DNA from: Nocardioides lijunqiniae
GTDB lineage: Bacteria > Actinomycetota > Actinomycetes > Propionibacteriales > Nocardioidaceae
Length of the DNA stretch: 64,000 nt
Reading direction: 5' to 3'
Assembly: GCF_015024225.1 (NCBI RefSeq)
Contig: NZ_JACJGM010000003.1
Coordinates: forward strand, 124,001-188,000
Shown here: one piece after another, positions 24,534 through 32,851 of the stretch
How the letters are laid out: the number at the start of each line of letters is the position of its first letter
How positions within the stretch are numbered: position 1 is the first letter of the stretch
Position numbers and translations under genes: made by a program
Notes under the pieces: generated by a model
What the model was told of the DNA's origin: nothing
Seen by the model: only the letters and a program-made list of their open reading frames with translations
The model's database searches: none

Positions 24534-24560
24534 GTGGCCGGGCCCTAAGACCGCTCTGGA

Positions 24561-24566
24561 TAGGGT
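24561..24566 (+). promoter_or_regulatory. -10 hexamer TAGGGT, leaderless ABC ATPase start
   Basis: TAGGGT lies 6 bases before the ATG at 24573. Confidence 0.55.
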
Positions 24567-24572
24567 GCCCTC

Positions 24573-25367
24573 ATGGGAGCCGTGCTGGAGTTCGCCGACG
24601 TCACCGTCCGGCGTGGCCAGGCCACCCTGCTCGACGCCGTCTCCTGGACGGTCGAGGAGGACGAGCGCTGGGTCGTGCTCGGCCCCAACGGCGCCGGCAA
24701 GACGACGCTGCTGCAGGTCGCCTCCGCCCAGATGCACCCCACCAGCGGCGTCGTCGGGATCCTCGAGGAGGTCCTCGGCACGGTCGACGTCTTCGACCTG
24801 CGACCGCGCATCGGCCTGACCAGCGCCGCGATCGCCGAGCGCGTGCCGCGCGGCGAGGTCGTGCACGACGTCGTGGTCTCGGCCTCCTACGGCGTGGTCG
24901 GACGCTGGCGCGAGGCCTACGACGACCTCGACCACGAGCGGGCGTCCAGCCTGCTCGTCGAGATGGGCGTCAGCCACCTGGCCGACCGCACCTTCGGCAC
25001 CCTGAGCGAGGGCGAGCGCAAGCGGGTCCAGATCGCCCGCGCGCTGATGTCCGACCCCGAGCTGCTGCTGCTCGACGAGCCCGCCGCGGGACTCGACCTG
25101 GGCGGCCGCGAGGACCTCGTTTCCACCCTGTCGGTGCTCGCGCACGACCCCGACTCGCCGGCCACCGTGCTCGTGTCGCACCACGTGGAGGAGATCCCGC
25201 CGGGCTTCTCCCACGCGCTGCTGCTGCGCCAGGGAGCGGTCGTCGCCGCGGGGCTGCTGGACGACGTGCTGACTCCCGAGACGCTGTCGGCGACGTTCGG
25301 GATGCCGTTGGCGCTGCACCACGAGGACGGTCGCTGGGCGGCGCGTCGCCAGACGCGGCACCGATAG
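24573..25367 (+). CDS. ABC ATPase, ModF/YlmA-like
   Basis: A 264-residue single ABC domain. Walker A is GPNGAGKTTL, the signature is LSEGERKRVQIARAL, Walker B is LLLLDEPAAGLD, and the switch histidine is in VLVSHHVEEI. The AAGLDLGGRE segment and the insertion DLRPRIGLTSAAIAERVP are typical of ModF/YlmA-like ATPases. No permease is next to it, so it may not act in transport. Its stop TAG is also the start of the next promoter hexamer. Confidence 0.82.
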   Translation: MGAVLEFADVTVRRGQATLLDAVSWTVEEDERWVVLGPNGAGKTTLLQVASAQMHPTSGVVGILEEVLGTVDVFDLRPRIGLTSAAIAERVPRGEVVHDVVVSASYGVVGRWREAYDDLDHERASSLLVEMGVSHLADRTFGTLSEGERKRVQIARALMSDPELLLLDEPAAGLDLGGREDLVSTLSVLAHDPDSPATVLVSHHVEEIPPGFSHALLLRQGAVVAAGLLDDVLTPETLSATFGMPLALHHEDGRWAARRQTRHR

Positions 25368-25370
25368 GAT
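25365..25370 (+). promoter_or_regulatory. -10 hexamer TAGGAT sharing bases with the ATPase stop codon
   Basis: The TAG stop of the ABC ATPase is the first half of TAGGAT, which lies 6 bases before the nfeD ATG at 25377. Confidence 0.5.
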
Positions 25371-25376
25371 CACGAC

Positions 25377-25838
25377 ATGGACTGGCTCTCGGACAACCTG
25401 TGGCAGACCTGGCTGGGTCTTGCCATCGTCCTGGGCGTCGCCGAGATGTTCAGCCTCGACCTCGTCCTGATCATGGTGGCGGCCGGTGCCGTCGCCGGCA
25501 TGGTCGTGGCCCTGCTCGGTGCGCCGTTCGCCCTCCAGGCGCTCGTCGCGGCCGGCGCGTCCGTCGCCATGCTCGCGCTGGTGCGACCGCAGCTCGCCAA
25601 GCGCTTCCACGGCGGTCCCGAGCTCAGCCTCGGGCACGGCAAGCTGATCGGCCAGCGCGCCGTCGTCACCCAGGAGATCACCGGCCTCGAGGTCGGCCGG
25701 ATCCGGCTGGCGGGCGAGATCTGGTCCGCCGCGCCGTACGACGAGCACCTCACGATCACCCCGGGGCAGACCGTGGAGGTGCTCGAGATCCGGGGCGCCA
25801 CCGCCTACGTGCACCCGGTCGCCACCCTCGAGCCCTGA
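25377..25838 (+). CDS. NfeD family membrane protein
   Basis: A 153-residue protein. Two or three membrane helices occupy residues 15-70 (MVAAGAVAGMVVALLGAPFA in the middle), followed by a C-terminal OB-fold domain with LIGQRAVV, VGRIRLAGEIWSA and VEVLEIRGATAYVHP. This is the short NfeD form, whose soluble domain partners with an SPFH protein. That partner lies directly downstream (22-base gap), the classic nfeD-SPFH operon. Confidence 0.9.
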   Translation: MDWLSDNLWQTWLGLAIVLGVAEMFSLDLVLIMVAAGAVAGMVVALLGAPFALQALVAAGASVAMLALVRPQLAKRFHGGPELSLGHGKLIGQRAVVTQEITGLEVGRIRLAGEIWSAAPYDEHLTITPGQTVEVLEIRGATAYVHPVATLEP

Positions 25839-25859
25839 CGCTCCACTGAAGGAGAACCC

Positions 25860-27050
25860 GTGATCTACCTGATCCTGCTGGGTCTGCTGTTCCTGTTCGT
25901 GATCGTGCTGCTCGCGAAGACCGTGCGCATCGTGCCGCAGGCGCGCGCCGGCATCGTGGAGCGCTTCGGCAAGTACAAGCAGACGCTGAGCGCCGGACTC
26001 AACGTCGTGGTGCCCTTCGTCGACAAGGTCCGCTACCTCATCGACCTGCGCGAGCAGGTCGTGAGCTTCCCGCCGCAGCCCGTGATCACCCAGGACAACC
26101 TGGTGGTCTCGATCGACACCGTCATCTACTTCCAGGTCACCGACCCGATCGCGGCGACCTACGAGATCGCCAACTACATCCAGGCCGTCGAGCAGCTGAC
26201 GATGACCACGCTGCGCAACATCGTCGGTGGCATGGACCTCGAGGGCACGCTCACCAGCCGCGACGAGATCAACACCCGCCTGCGCGGGGTCCTCGACGAG
26301 GCCACCGGCAAGTGGGGCATCCGCGTCAACCGCGTCGAGCTCAAGGGCATCGACCCGCCGCCGTCCATCAAGGACTCGATGGAGAAGCAGATGCGCGCCG
26401 ACCGCGACAAGCGGGCGCAGATCCTCACCGCCGAGGGTGGTCGCCAGTCCGCGATCCTGACCGCCGAGGGTGAGAAGCAGGCCTCGATCCTGTCGGCCGA
26501 GGGTGACCGCGAGTCGCTGATCCTGCGCGCGCAGGCCGACCGCGAGTCCTCGATCCTGCGCGCCCAGGGTGAGGGCCAGGCCATCCAGACCGTCTTCCAG
26601 GCGATCCACGACGGCAACCCCGACCAGTCGCTGCTGGCCTACCAGTACCTCACGATGATGCCCAAGCTCGCCGAGGGCAGCTCCAACAAGCTCTGGATCG
26701 TGCCCAGCGAGATCGGCAAGGCCCTCGAGGGCCTGGGCTCCACCATGAGCGAGATGGCCGGCATCCCCAAGGAGAACGACGGTCCGCGCAACCGCATCGA
26801 CATGGGCAGCATGGACCCGGCGAAGCTCGCCGGCAGCGGCGCCCTCGCCGAGACCGAGCGGCGCACGAACAAGGCCGTCGAGGAGGCCATCGCCGAGGCC
26901 AAGGCGGCGGCCAACCCGGTCAAGCCGGCCGCGGCCGCCGTGCCGCCGCCGCCCCCGACCGACGTGGCCGACCAGGGTCCCACCGACGCCCTCGACGACA
27001 CCGCCGGCGACACCGACACCGCCCCGCCGCCCCCGCCGCCTGCCCAGTAG
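25860..27050 (+). CDS. SPFH/band-7 (stomatin-like, QmcA-type) protein
   Basis: A 396-residue protein with one N-terminal membrane helix (residues 2-20), an SPFH domain (IVPQARAGIVERFGKYKQTL to about 190) and a long coiled segment with repeated AEG-x-R/K-E/Q units (AEGGRQSAILTAEGEKQASI and following). A C-terminal Ala/Pro-rich tail follows. Such proteins form membrane scaffolds and quality-control platforms. The GTG at 25860 has a true ribosome binding site, AAGGAG, five bases upstream. The tail (about 50 residues of Pro, Ala and Asp) is longer than in QmcA. Confidence 0.92.
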   Translation: MIYLILLGLLFLFVIVLLAKTVRIVPQARAGIVERFGKYKQTLSAGLNVVVPFVDKVRYLIDLREQVVSFPPQPVITQDNLVVSIDTVIYFQVTDPIAATYEIANYIQAVEQLTMTTLRNIVGGMDLEGTLTSRDEINTRLRGVLDEATGKWGIRVNRVELKGIDPPPSIKDSMEKQMRADRDKRAQILTAEGGRQSAILTAEGEKQASILSAEGDRESLILRAQADRESSILRAQGEGQAIQTVFQAIHDGNPDQSLLAYQYLTMMPKLAEGSSNKLWIVPSEIGKALEGLGSTMSEMAGIPKENDGPRNRIDMGSMDPAKLAGSGALAETERRTNKAVEEAIAEAKAAANPVKPAAAAVPPPPPTDVADQGPTDALDDTAGDTDTAPPPPPPAQ

Positions 27051-27053
27051 TCC

Positions 27054-27818
27054 GTGTCGCTCCTCGAGGCCGCGGCGATCCTGCTCGCGGGCGTCGCTGC
27101 GGGCACCATCAACACGGTGGTCGGGTCCGGCACCCTGATCACGTTCCCCACGCTGCTGGCCTTCGGGGTCCCGCCGGTGACGGCCAACGTCTCCAACAAC
27201 ATCGGCCTCGTGCCGGGGTCGGTGACGGGCGCCATCGGCTACCGCCGCGAGCTCGTCGGGCAGCGCTCGCGGGTGCTGCGGCTGCTCTCGGCGTCGGTGC
27301 TCGGCGGCGCGATCGGCGCCGTCCTGCTGCTGGTGCTGCCCGAGGGCGCGTTCGCCGCGATCGTGCCGGTGCTGATCCTGCTCGGCGTGGTGCTGGTGAT
27401 CTTCCAGCCGCGGCTCTCGGCGTGGGTCGCGGCGCGCACCGAGGCCCGTGGCGACACCGGGCGTGACGGCGCCTGGTGGGTGTGGCCGGCGGTGCTGCTG
27501 ACCGGCGTGTACGGCGGGTACTTCGGCGCCGCCCAGGGCGTGCTGCTGATGGCGGTGCTCGGCATCGGGCTCTCCGACCACCTGCAGCGGCTCAACGCCG
27601 CCAAGAACGTGCTCGCCGCAGGCGTCAACGCCGTCGCGGGGCTGCTGTTCGTCTTCATCGCCGACGTCGACTGGCGCATCGCCGGCCTGATCGGCGCGGG
27701 CGCCGTCGTCGGCGGGATCATCGGGGCCGGCGTGGGACGACGGCTGCCGCCGCTGGTGCTGCGCGCGCTGATCGTCGTCGTCGGGCTGGTGGCCCTGGTG
27801 ACCCTGCTCCTGACCTGA
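27054..27818 (+). CDS. TauE/SafE-family membrane exporter
   Basis: A 254-residue protein with about eight membrane helices. It shows the family's two repeated Asn/Gly-rich motifs: AAGTINTVVGSGTLITFP near the start and LNAAKNVLAAGVNAVAGLL in the second half. Members export sulfite, sulfoacetate or related anions; the substrate is open. The GTG starts three bases after the SPFH stop, so it is probably read through from that operon. Confidence 0.88.
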   Translation: MSLLEAAAILLAGVAAGTINTVVGSGTLITFPTLLAFGVPPVTANVSNNIGLVPGSVTGAIGYRRELVGQRSRVLRLLSASVLGGAIGAVLLLVLPEGAFAAIVPVLILLGVVLVIFQPRLSAWVAARTEARGDTGRDGAWWVWPAVLLTGVYGGYFGAAQGVLLMAVLGIGLSDHLQRLNAAKNVLAAGVNAVAGLLFVFIADVDWRIAGLIGAGAVVGGIIGAGVGRRLPPLVLRALIVVVGLVALVTLLLT

Positions 27819-27842
27819 CCCCGGGCAGGGAGGCCGCGGCGG

Positions 27843-28208
27843 CTACTCCGCGGTGACGGTCGTGCGCCGCTTCACCCGCAGCCCGAGCAGGCCCGAGACG
27901 ACCGCGCCCGTCGCGACCGCCACCAGGCCGTAGCCGGCCTGCTTCGGAAGCGCCCCCGACTGCACGCCGGCGTAGGCCGTGGCGGCGTCGGCGCCGTCGA
28001 CGGCCATGCCCACCAGGACGAGGTTGCGTCGCGCGCCGCCGGAGGACACCAGCGTGAGAGCCCCGAGGGCGATCTCGCGGGAGCCGAACCACTGCGTGAG
28101 CAGCGGCGAGGAGGTCTGGCCCATCGTGGAGGCGACGAGGTCGGGCTTGGCGAGCGAGGCGACGCCGATGGCGATGCGGCCGAGGGCGACGCTGGTCACG
28201 GGGTTCAT
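27843..28208 (-). CDS. small membrane protein of unknown function
   Basis: A 121-residue protein with three or four hydrophobic stretches (GRIAIGVASLA, REIALGALTLV, LVLVGMAVDGADAATAYA and a C-terminal helix) and a basic end. The segment LTQWFGSREIALG is reminiscent of DUF4267-like membrane proteins, but the assignment is weak. The ATG at 28208 follows TAGGGT by 7 bases. It lies 10 bases after a secreted-protein gene on the same strand. Confidence 0.6.
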   Translation of the reverse strand: MNPVTSVALGRIAIGVASLAKPDLVASTMGQTSSPLLTQWFGSREIALGALTLVSSGGARRNLVLVGMAVDGADAATAYAGVQSGALPKQAGYGLVAVATGAVVSGLLGLRVKRRTTVTAE

Positions 28209-28215
28209 GGCGGTG

Positions 28216-28221
28216 ACCCTA
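28216..28221 (-). promoter_or_regulatory. -10 hexamer TAGGGT (minus strand) overlapping a stop codon
   Basis: TAGGGT lies 7 bases before the ATG at 28208. Its TAG is the stop codon of the upstream secreted-protein gene. Confidence 0.5.
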
Positions 28222-28890
28222 GCGGGGAGCGCGGACCCAGCGTCCGAAGGTCGGGACGCGCCAGTCGGTCTCGACGCCCGCGGGTGCCCAGGTGTCGCTG
28301 TACCAGCCGTCGCCCACCTGCCCGCCGGTGGTGGCCGCGACCCTCGCACGACGGGGCTGGCGCAGGCAGGCTCGCGGCACGCGGAAGTCGACACGGTCGA
28401 GGCCGGGTCGTGCCTTGCCGACGAGGCCGCGGCAGCCGAAGCCGATCGAGCCGTACGCGATGGATCCGCACTCGTCGGGCTCGGCGTCGGAGAGGTCGGG
28501 AGCCCCCGTCAGGTCGACGTGCGGCTTCTTGCCGTCCTCCCACCGGATCAGGCTCAGGGAGTAGTCGCGCTTCGGCGTGCGCAGCGTGACGGACACCTGG
28601 AGCTCCCCGGTCGCGCGGAGGTCGCGGTAGTGGATCCGGACCCGGACCTCCTTGCGCAGGTGGCGCAGCGACAGCCTCCTGATGTCGACCTGGGTGACCT
28701 CGCTGCCGTCCAGGTCGGTGTAGGTGCCGCACGGCGGCGGCTCGGGCACGTAGCTCCAGCCGGTGACGTCGCCCGTCGGGTCGGGTGCGGTCCAGCGGCC
28801 GGCCATCGCCGGCGACGCGGTCAGCAGCACGAGGCCGACGACGAGCAGAACGAGACGGGTGCGCGCGATCACCGGACCAGGATGGGGCAC
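28219..28890 (-). CDS. secreted protein of unknown function
   Basis: A 223-residue protein with a clear Sec signal peptide (basic start, LVLLVVGLVLLTASPAMA, cleavage near residue 30). The mature part begins GRWTAPDPTGDV and contains beta-strand-like segments (VRVRIHYRDLRATGELQVSVTL) and four cysteines that could pair. I recognise no named domain. The layout (a short beta-sandwich with Asp-rich start) is common in exported proteins of Nocardioides-like bacteria. No partner gene is evident. Confidence 0.65.
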   Translation of the reverse strand: MPHPGPVIARTRLVLLVVGLVLLTASPAMAGRWTAPDPTGDVTGWSYVPEPPPCGTYTDLDGSEVTQVDIRRLSLRHLRKEVRVRIHYRDLRATGELQVSVTLRTPKRDYSLSLIRWEDGKKPHVDLTGAPDLSDAEPDECGSIAYGSIGFGCRGLVGKARPGLDRVDFRVPRACLRQPRRARVAATTGGQVGDGWYSDTWAPAGVETDWRVPTFGRWVRAPR

Positions 28891-28915
28891 GCGAGCAGCG
28901 TCCGCAGGCGAACGA

Positions 28916-29890
28916 CTAGAGCAGCGAGCGCGACGGGGGAGCGACGTACGTGGTCAGCCAGCGCCCCAGCTCCTCGTAGACGCGGGCCCGGGGCTCGGGC
29001 CGCGACAGGACGACGTCGTGCAGCGCCCCCGGTACGGCGACGTAGGTGACGTGGGTGCCGATCGCGGTCGACCAGCGGCGGATCTGGCCCACGTCCAGGA
29101 CGATGTCGGTGCTCAGGACGTCCTCGCCCATCTCCCGCGGCTGGGAGGAGCGGTCGGAGGACAGCACCAGCACGGGGCAGCGCACGTCGAGGCCGCGCTG
29201 CAGGCGCTTGTGCCCCTCGCGGATCGCGCGCAGCCAGCCGGCGTAGACCGAGAACGACGTCATCGGCTTCCAGGCCAGGTCGAAGTCCCACTCACCCTCG
29301 TGCTGGGCGTGCAGGCTGCGGGCGTAGAGACCCGAGACGGTGCGCTTGATCTCGCGCATCGGCTGGCGTGCCCCGACCTGCTTGATGATCGGGGAGCCGA
29401 CCAGCCGCGCGGCGGTGCCGCCCTGCAGGTCCAGCCAGGGGGAGTTCAGCACCAGGGCGGCCAGCTCCCGCGGCCGTCGGCGGTCGAGCCACAGGGGCAG
29501 GATCAGCCCGCCGGTCGAGTGCGCGGAGGCGACGACCTGCGTGTGGCCGTCGCGGGCGGTGATCCGGTGCCAGGCCTCGGCCAGCTCGTCGTCGTAGTCA
29601 CGCAGGTCGCCGACGTAGTTGGGCGTCTGGTGCGGCAGGATCGAGCGGCCGTACTTGCGGAGGTCGAGGGCGTAGAAGTCGTAGCCACGGTCCAACCACC
29701 AGGCGGCGTACTCGGTCTGGAAGAAGTAGTCGGCGAAGCCGTGCACGTGCAGCACGGCGCCGCGGCCGGCGACCGGCGAGCGGCGGCTGACCAGCGTGGC
29801 CACGACCTCGCCCTCGTCGTCGGGTCGCAGCGCGAAGGTCTCGGCCACCCAGGGCTCGCCGAGGACGTCGGGGTCGGTCTCCAGCGTCAT
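28916..29890 (-). CDS. alpha/beta hydrolase (serine aminopeptidase/lysophospholipase type)
   Basis: A 324-residue alpha/beta hydrolase. The oxyanion segment is LHVHGFADY, the nucleophile elbow is SAHSTGG (A-H-S-T-G), a candidate acid lies near VLVLSSDRSS, and the catalytic histidine is in PGALHDVVLS. This resembles the S33/lysophospholipase (Hydrolase_4) group acting on esters or small peptides; the substrate is unknown. It begins 12 bases after the PuuD-like gene and may be the last gene of the amine operon, or simply its neighbour. Confidence 0.82.
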   Translation of the reverse strand: MTLETDPDVLGEPWVAETFALRPDDEGEVVATLVSRRSPVAGRGAVLHVHGFADYFFQTEYAAWWLDRGYDFYALDLRKYGRSILPHQTPNYVGDLRDYDDELAEAWHRITARDGHTQVVASAHSTGGLILPLWLDRRRPRELAALVLNSPWLDLQGGTAARLVGSPIIKQVGARQPMREIKRTVSGLYARSLHAQHEGEWDFDLAWKPMTSFSVYAGWLRAIREGHKRLQRGLDVRCPVLVLSSDRSSQPREMGEDVLSTDIVLDVGQIRRWSTAIGTHVTYVAVPGALHDVVLSRPEPRARVYEELGRWLTTYVAPPSRSLL

Positions 29891-29902
29891 GCCCGCAGTC
29901 TG

Positions 29903-30619
29903 TCAGGCCCGGTCGGCGGCGTACGACGAGGCCGCGCGCACCAGCCCGGCGAGGAGCCCGACGTCGGCGGCGGTCTCGGGGTGCCACTGCACGGCCAGGC
30001 AGAACCGCTCCCCGGGAGCCTCCATGGCCTCCAGGGTCCCGTCGTCGGCGTGCGCCACCCCGGTGTAGCCGGGGTGGTCGCGCACCGACTGGTGGTGGTG
30101 GCAGCGCACCTCGAGCACCTCCCCGACCAGGCCGGCCAGCCGGGAGCCCGACGCCGTGCGCACCGCGACGGCCCCGAAGGCGTCGCCGCCGGGGGAGTGC
30201 TCCTCGTGGCCGACCAGGTCGGGGGTGTGCTGGTCGAGTGCCCCGCCGGCGTGGACGGCCATCAGCTGCATGCCCCGGCACACCCCGAGGACCGGCAGCC
30301 CCACGGAGGCGGCGGCGTCCAGGAGCGCGGTCTCCCAGGCGTCGCGGTCGGGGCGCCAGCCGGCCGTGCGCGGGTGCGGCTCGGCGCCGTAGCGGGCCGG
30401 GTCGACGTCGGCGCCGCCGGTGACGACCAGCGCGTCGAGGCGCGCGACCACCTCGTCCGCGGCACCGACGCCGGTCACCGGCGGCAGCAGGACGGGCAGG
30501 CCGCCGGTGGCGGTCACGGCGTCGGCGTACTGGGTGGGCAGCAGGTCGGCCGGCTGCTGCCAGACGCCCCAGGCGGCCTGCTCGCGGTACGTCGACAGCC
30601 CGATGACGGGGGCGGCCAC
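29903..30619 (-). CDS. gamma-glutamyl-gamma-aminobutyrate hydrolase-like (PuuD, class I amidotransferase fold)
   Basis: A 238-residue class I glutamine-amidotransferase-fold hydrolase. The nucleophile is Cys114 in VLGVCRGMQLM, with His213 and Glu215 in VQWHPE; VTGGADVDPARY is the family marker. PuuD removes the gamma-glutamyl group at the end of glutamylated polyamine breakdown. It sits in a run with a glutamine-synthetase-like ligase and an aldehyde dehydrogenase, the pieces of a Puu-type route. The GTG start is one base after the SDR stop, so the genes are coupled. Confidence 0.88.
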   Translation of the reverse strand: MAAPVIGLSTYREQAAWGVWQQPADLLPTQYADAVTATGGLPVLLPPVTGVGAADEVVARLDALVVTGGADVDPARYGAEPHPRTAGWRPDRDAWETALLDAAASVGLPVLGVCRGMQLMAVHAGGALDQHTPDLVGHEEHSPGGDAFGAVAVRTASGSRLAGLVGEVLEVRCHHHQSVRDHPGYTGVAHADDGTLEAMEAPGERFCLAVQWHPETAADVGLLAGLVRAASSYAADRA

Positions 30620-30620
30620 G

Positions 30621-31400
30621 TCAGATCGGCGTGACGTAGGCGCCGGAGATGCCGCCGTCGACCAGGAACGTGCTCGCCGTCATGAACGACGCGTCGTCCG
30701 AGGCGAGGAACAGCACCGCCGAGGCCATCTCCGAGGGCTCGCCGAAGCGGCCCATGGGCACGTGCACCAGCCGGCGCGCGGCGCGCTCCGCGTCGGCGGC
30801 GAAGAGCTCCTGCAGCAGCGGCGTGTTGACCGGCCCCGGGCAGAGCGCGTTGACGCGCACCCCCTGGCGCGCGAACTGCACGCCCAGCTCACGGGTCATC
30901 GACAGCACCCCGCCCTTGGAGGCGGAGTAGGAGATCTGCGACGTCGCCGCACCCATGACCGCCACGAACGACGCGGTGTTGATGATGGAGCCGCGGCCCT
31001 GCTCGAGCATGTAGGGCAGCGCGGCCTTGCAGCAGAGGTAGACCGAGGTGAGGTTGACCTCCTGGACCTTGCGCCAGGCGTCGAGGTCGGTGTCGAGGAT
31101 CGAGTCGTCCTCGGGCGGCGAGATGCCGGCGTTGTTGAAGGCGATGTCGACGGCGCCGTAGGTCTCCTTGGCCGTGCGGAACAGCGCGTCGACCTGCTCC
31201 TTGTCGGTCACGTCGACGTGCACGTACGTGGCGAGGTCGGTGCCGCCGAGCTGCCCGACGAGCTCGTGGCCGCGCTGGTCGTCGATGTCGCCGATGACGA
31301 CCTTGGCGCCCTCCTCGACGAAGCGCTGCACGGTCGCCAGGCCGATGCCCGAGCAGCCGCCGGTGACGACCGCGACCCGGTCCTGGATGCGTCCTGCCAT
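30621..31400 (-). CDS. short-chain dehydrogenase/reductase of the amine operon
   Basis: A 259-residue classical SDR with TGGCSGIG, NNAG, INTASF and the full YSASKGG dyad, ending FLVDGGISGAYVTP. Databases often call such proteins FabG-like, but the operon points to catabolism, for example oxidation or reduction of an alcohol or hydroxyacid intermediate. The ATG at 31400 is preceded by AAAGGAA. A dispersed repeat fills the gap to the aldehyde dehydrogenase upstream. Confidence 0.85.
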   Translation of the reverse strand: MAGRIQDRVAVVTGGCSGIGLATVQRFVEEGAKVVIGDIDDQRGHELVGQLGGTDLATYVHVDVTDKEQVDALFRTAKETYGAVDIAFNNAGISPPEDDSILDTDLDAWRKVQEVNLTSVYLCCKAALPYMLEQGRGSIINTASFVAVMGAATSQISYSASKGGVLSMTRELGVQFARQGVRVNALCPGPVNTPLLQELFAADAERAARRLVHVPMGRFGEPSEMASAVLFLASDDASFMTASTFLVDGGISGAYVTPI

Positions 31401-31425
31401 GGTGGTGTGGTTCCTTTCGGGTTCC

Positions 31426-31486
31426 GGGGTCTCGACGGGTGCTCGGGCCTGGGAGGCCCCTCGCTGCTCGACCACCGGGGTGGGGA
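31426..31486. repeat. diverged copy of the dispersed palindromic repeat
   Basis: From GGGGTCTCGACGGGTGCTCG to CTCGCTGCTCGACCACCGG this matches the ends of the 10061-10123 element in reverse orientation, with a different centre (GGGCCTGGGAGGCCC, itself nearly palindromic). It separates the SDR start from the aldehyde dehydrogenase stop within one operon. Confidence 0.45.
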
Positions 31487-31492
31487 GGGGAG

Positions 31493-32851
31493 TCAGTGGG
31501 CGATGAAGACGTTCTTCTCCTCGGTGAACGCCGAGGTGGCGTCCGGACCGAGCTCGCGGCCGAGGCCGGACTGCTTGTAGCCGCCGAACGGGGTCCAGTA
31601 GCGGACCGCCGAGTGGGAGTTGACGCTGAGGTTGCCGCTCTCGACCGCGCGGGCCACGCGCAGCCCGCGTCCGAGGTCGCGGGTGAAGATCGAGCCGGAC
31701 AGGCCGTACTCGGTGTCGTTGGCCAGGGCCACGGCCTCGGCCTCGTCGTCGAACGGCATGACGGCGACGACCGGGCCGAAGACCTCCTCGCGCCAGATGC
31801 GCGCCTGGGGGTCCTCGGTCGTGACCACGCTCGGCGGCACCCAGAAGCCGGGACCGCCCGGGGTGGAGCCCTCGAAGGCGACGTCGGCCTCGTCGAGGTA
31901 GCCGCGCACGGTGCCGAGCTGCTGGGCCGAGATGAGCGGGCCCATCTCGCTGCTCTCGTCGGTCGGGTCGAGCACCCGCATCCCCGTGACGGCCGGCTCC
32001 AGCTTGGACAGGAACTCGTCGTAGGCCGAGCGCTGCACCAGGATCCGCGACCGGGCGCAGCAGTCCTGGCCGGCGTTGTCGAACACGGCGTACGGCGCGC
32101 TGGCGGCGGCCGCGTCGATGTCGGCGTCGGCGAACACGATGTTGGAGCTCTTGCCGCCCAGCTCGAGGGTGACCCGCTTCACCTGGTCGGCGCAGCCGGC
32201 CATGATCCGCTTGCCCACGGCGGTGGAGCCGGTGAAGACGATCTTGCGCACCAGCGGGTGCGTGACGAAGCGCTCGCCGACGACCGAGCCCTTGCCGGGG
32301 ATCACCGTGAGCACGTGCTCGGGCAGGCCCGCCTCCAGCGCGAGCTCACCCAGACGGATCGCGGTGAGGGGCGTGAGCTCGGCCGGCTTGAGGACCACGG
32401 TGTTGCCCGCCGCCAGCGCGGGCGCGAAGCCCCAACCCGCGATCGGCATCGGGAAGTTCCAGGGCACGATGACGCCCACGACGCCCAGGGGCTCGCGGAA
32501 GGTGACGTCGACCCCGCCGGGCACCGGGATCTGGCGGCCGAAGAGGCGCTCGGGGGCGGCGGAGTAGTAGTTGAGGCAGTCGCGGACGTTGCCGGCCTCC
32601 CAGCGGGCGTTGCCCCAGGTGTGACCGGCGTTGCGGACCTCGATCTCGGCGAGCTCCTCGACGTGGGCGTCGACGACGGAGGCGAAGCGGCGCAGCAGCG
32701 TCGCCCGTTCGCCGGGGGCGAGGTCGCGCCAGCCGCCGACGAACGCCGCGTGGGCGGCCTCGACGGCCGCGTCGGTCTCCTCGACGCTGGCCAGGTGGAC
32801 GTCGGTCACCGCCTCGGTCGTGGCGGGGTTGATGACGGTGTAGGAGGACAT
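31493..32851 (-). CDS. aldehyde dehydrogenase (PuuC/GabD-like) of the amine operon
   Basis: A 452-residue NAD(P)-dependent aldehyde dehydrogenase. It shows PWNFPMPI, the general base Glu230 in VTLELGGKSSNIV, the catalytic Cys264 in NAGQDCCARS (a second cysteine follows), and FGPVVAVMPF near the end. The length is slightly short of the usual 480. In a Puu-type route it would oxidise a gamma-glutamylated aminoaldehyde to the acid. Its ATG shares one base with the ligase stop (TGATG), so the two are translated together. Confidence 0.92.
   Translation of the reverse strand: MSSYTVINPATTEAVTDVHLASVEETDAAVEAAHAAFVGGWRDLAPGERATLLRRFASVVDAHVEELAEIEVRNAGHTWGNARWEAGNVRDCLNYYSAAPERLFGRQIPVPGGVDVTFREPLGVVGVIVPWNFPMPIAGWGFAPALAAGNTVVLKPAELTPLTAIRLGELALEAGLPEHVLTVIPGKGSVVGERFVTHPLVRKIVFTGSTAVGKRIMAGCADQVKRVTLELGGKSSNIVFADADIDAAAASAPYAVFDNAGQDCCARSRILVQRSAYDEFLSKLEPAVTGMRVLDPTDESSEMGPLISAQQLGTVRGYLDEADVAFEGSTPGGPGFWVPPSVVTTEDPQARIWREEVFGPVVAVMPFDDEAEAVALANDTEYGLSGSIFTRDLGRGLRVARAVESGNLSVNSHSAVRYWTPFGGYKQSGLGRELGPDATSAFTEEKNVFIAH

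Noticed and set aside
24516-27581. 1021-codon minus-strand frame opposite the ABC ATPase, nfeD and SPFH genes
   Set aside because: It spans four well-supported plus-strand genes and shows no domain.
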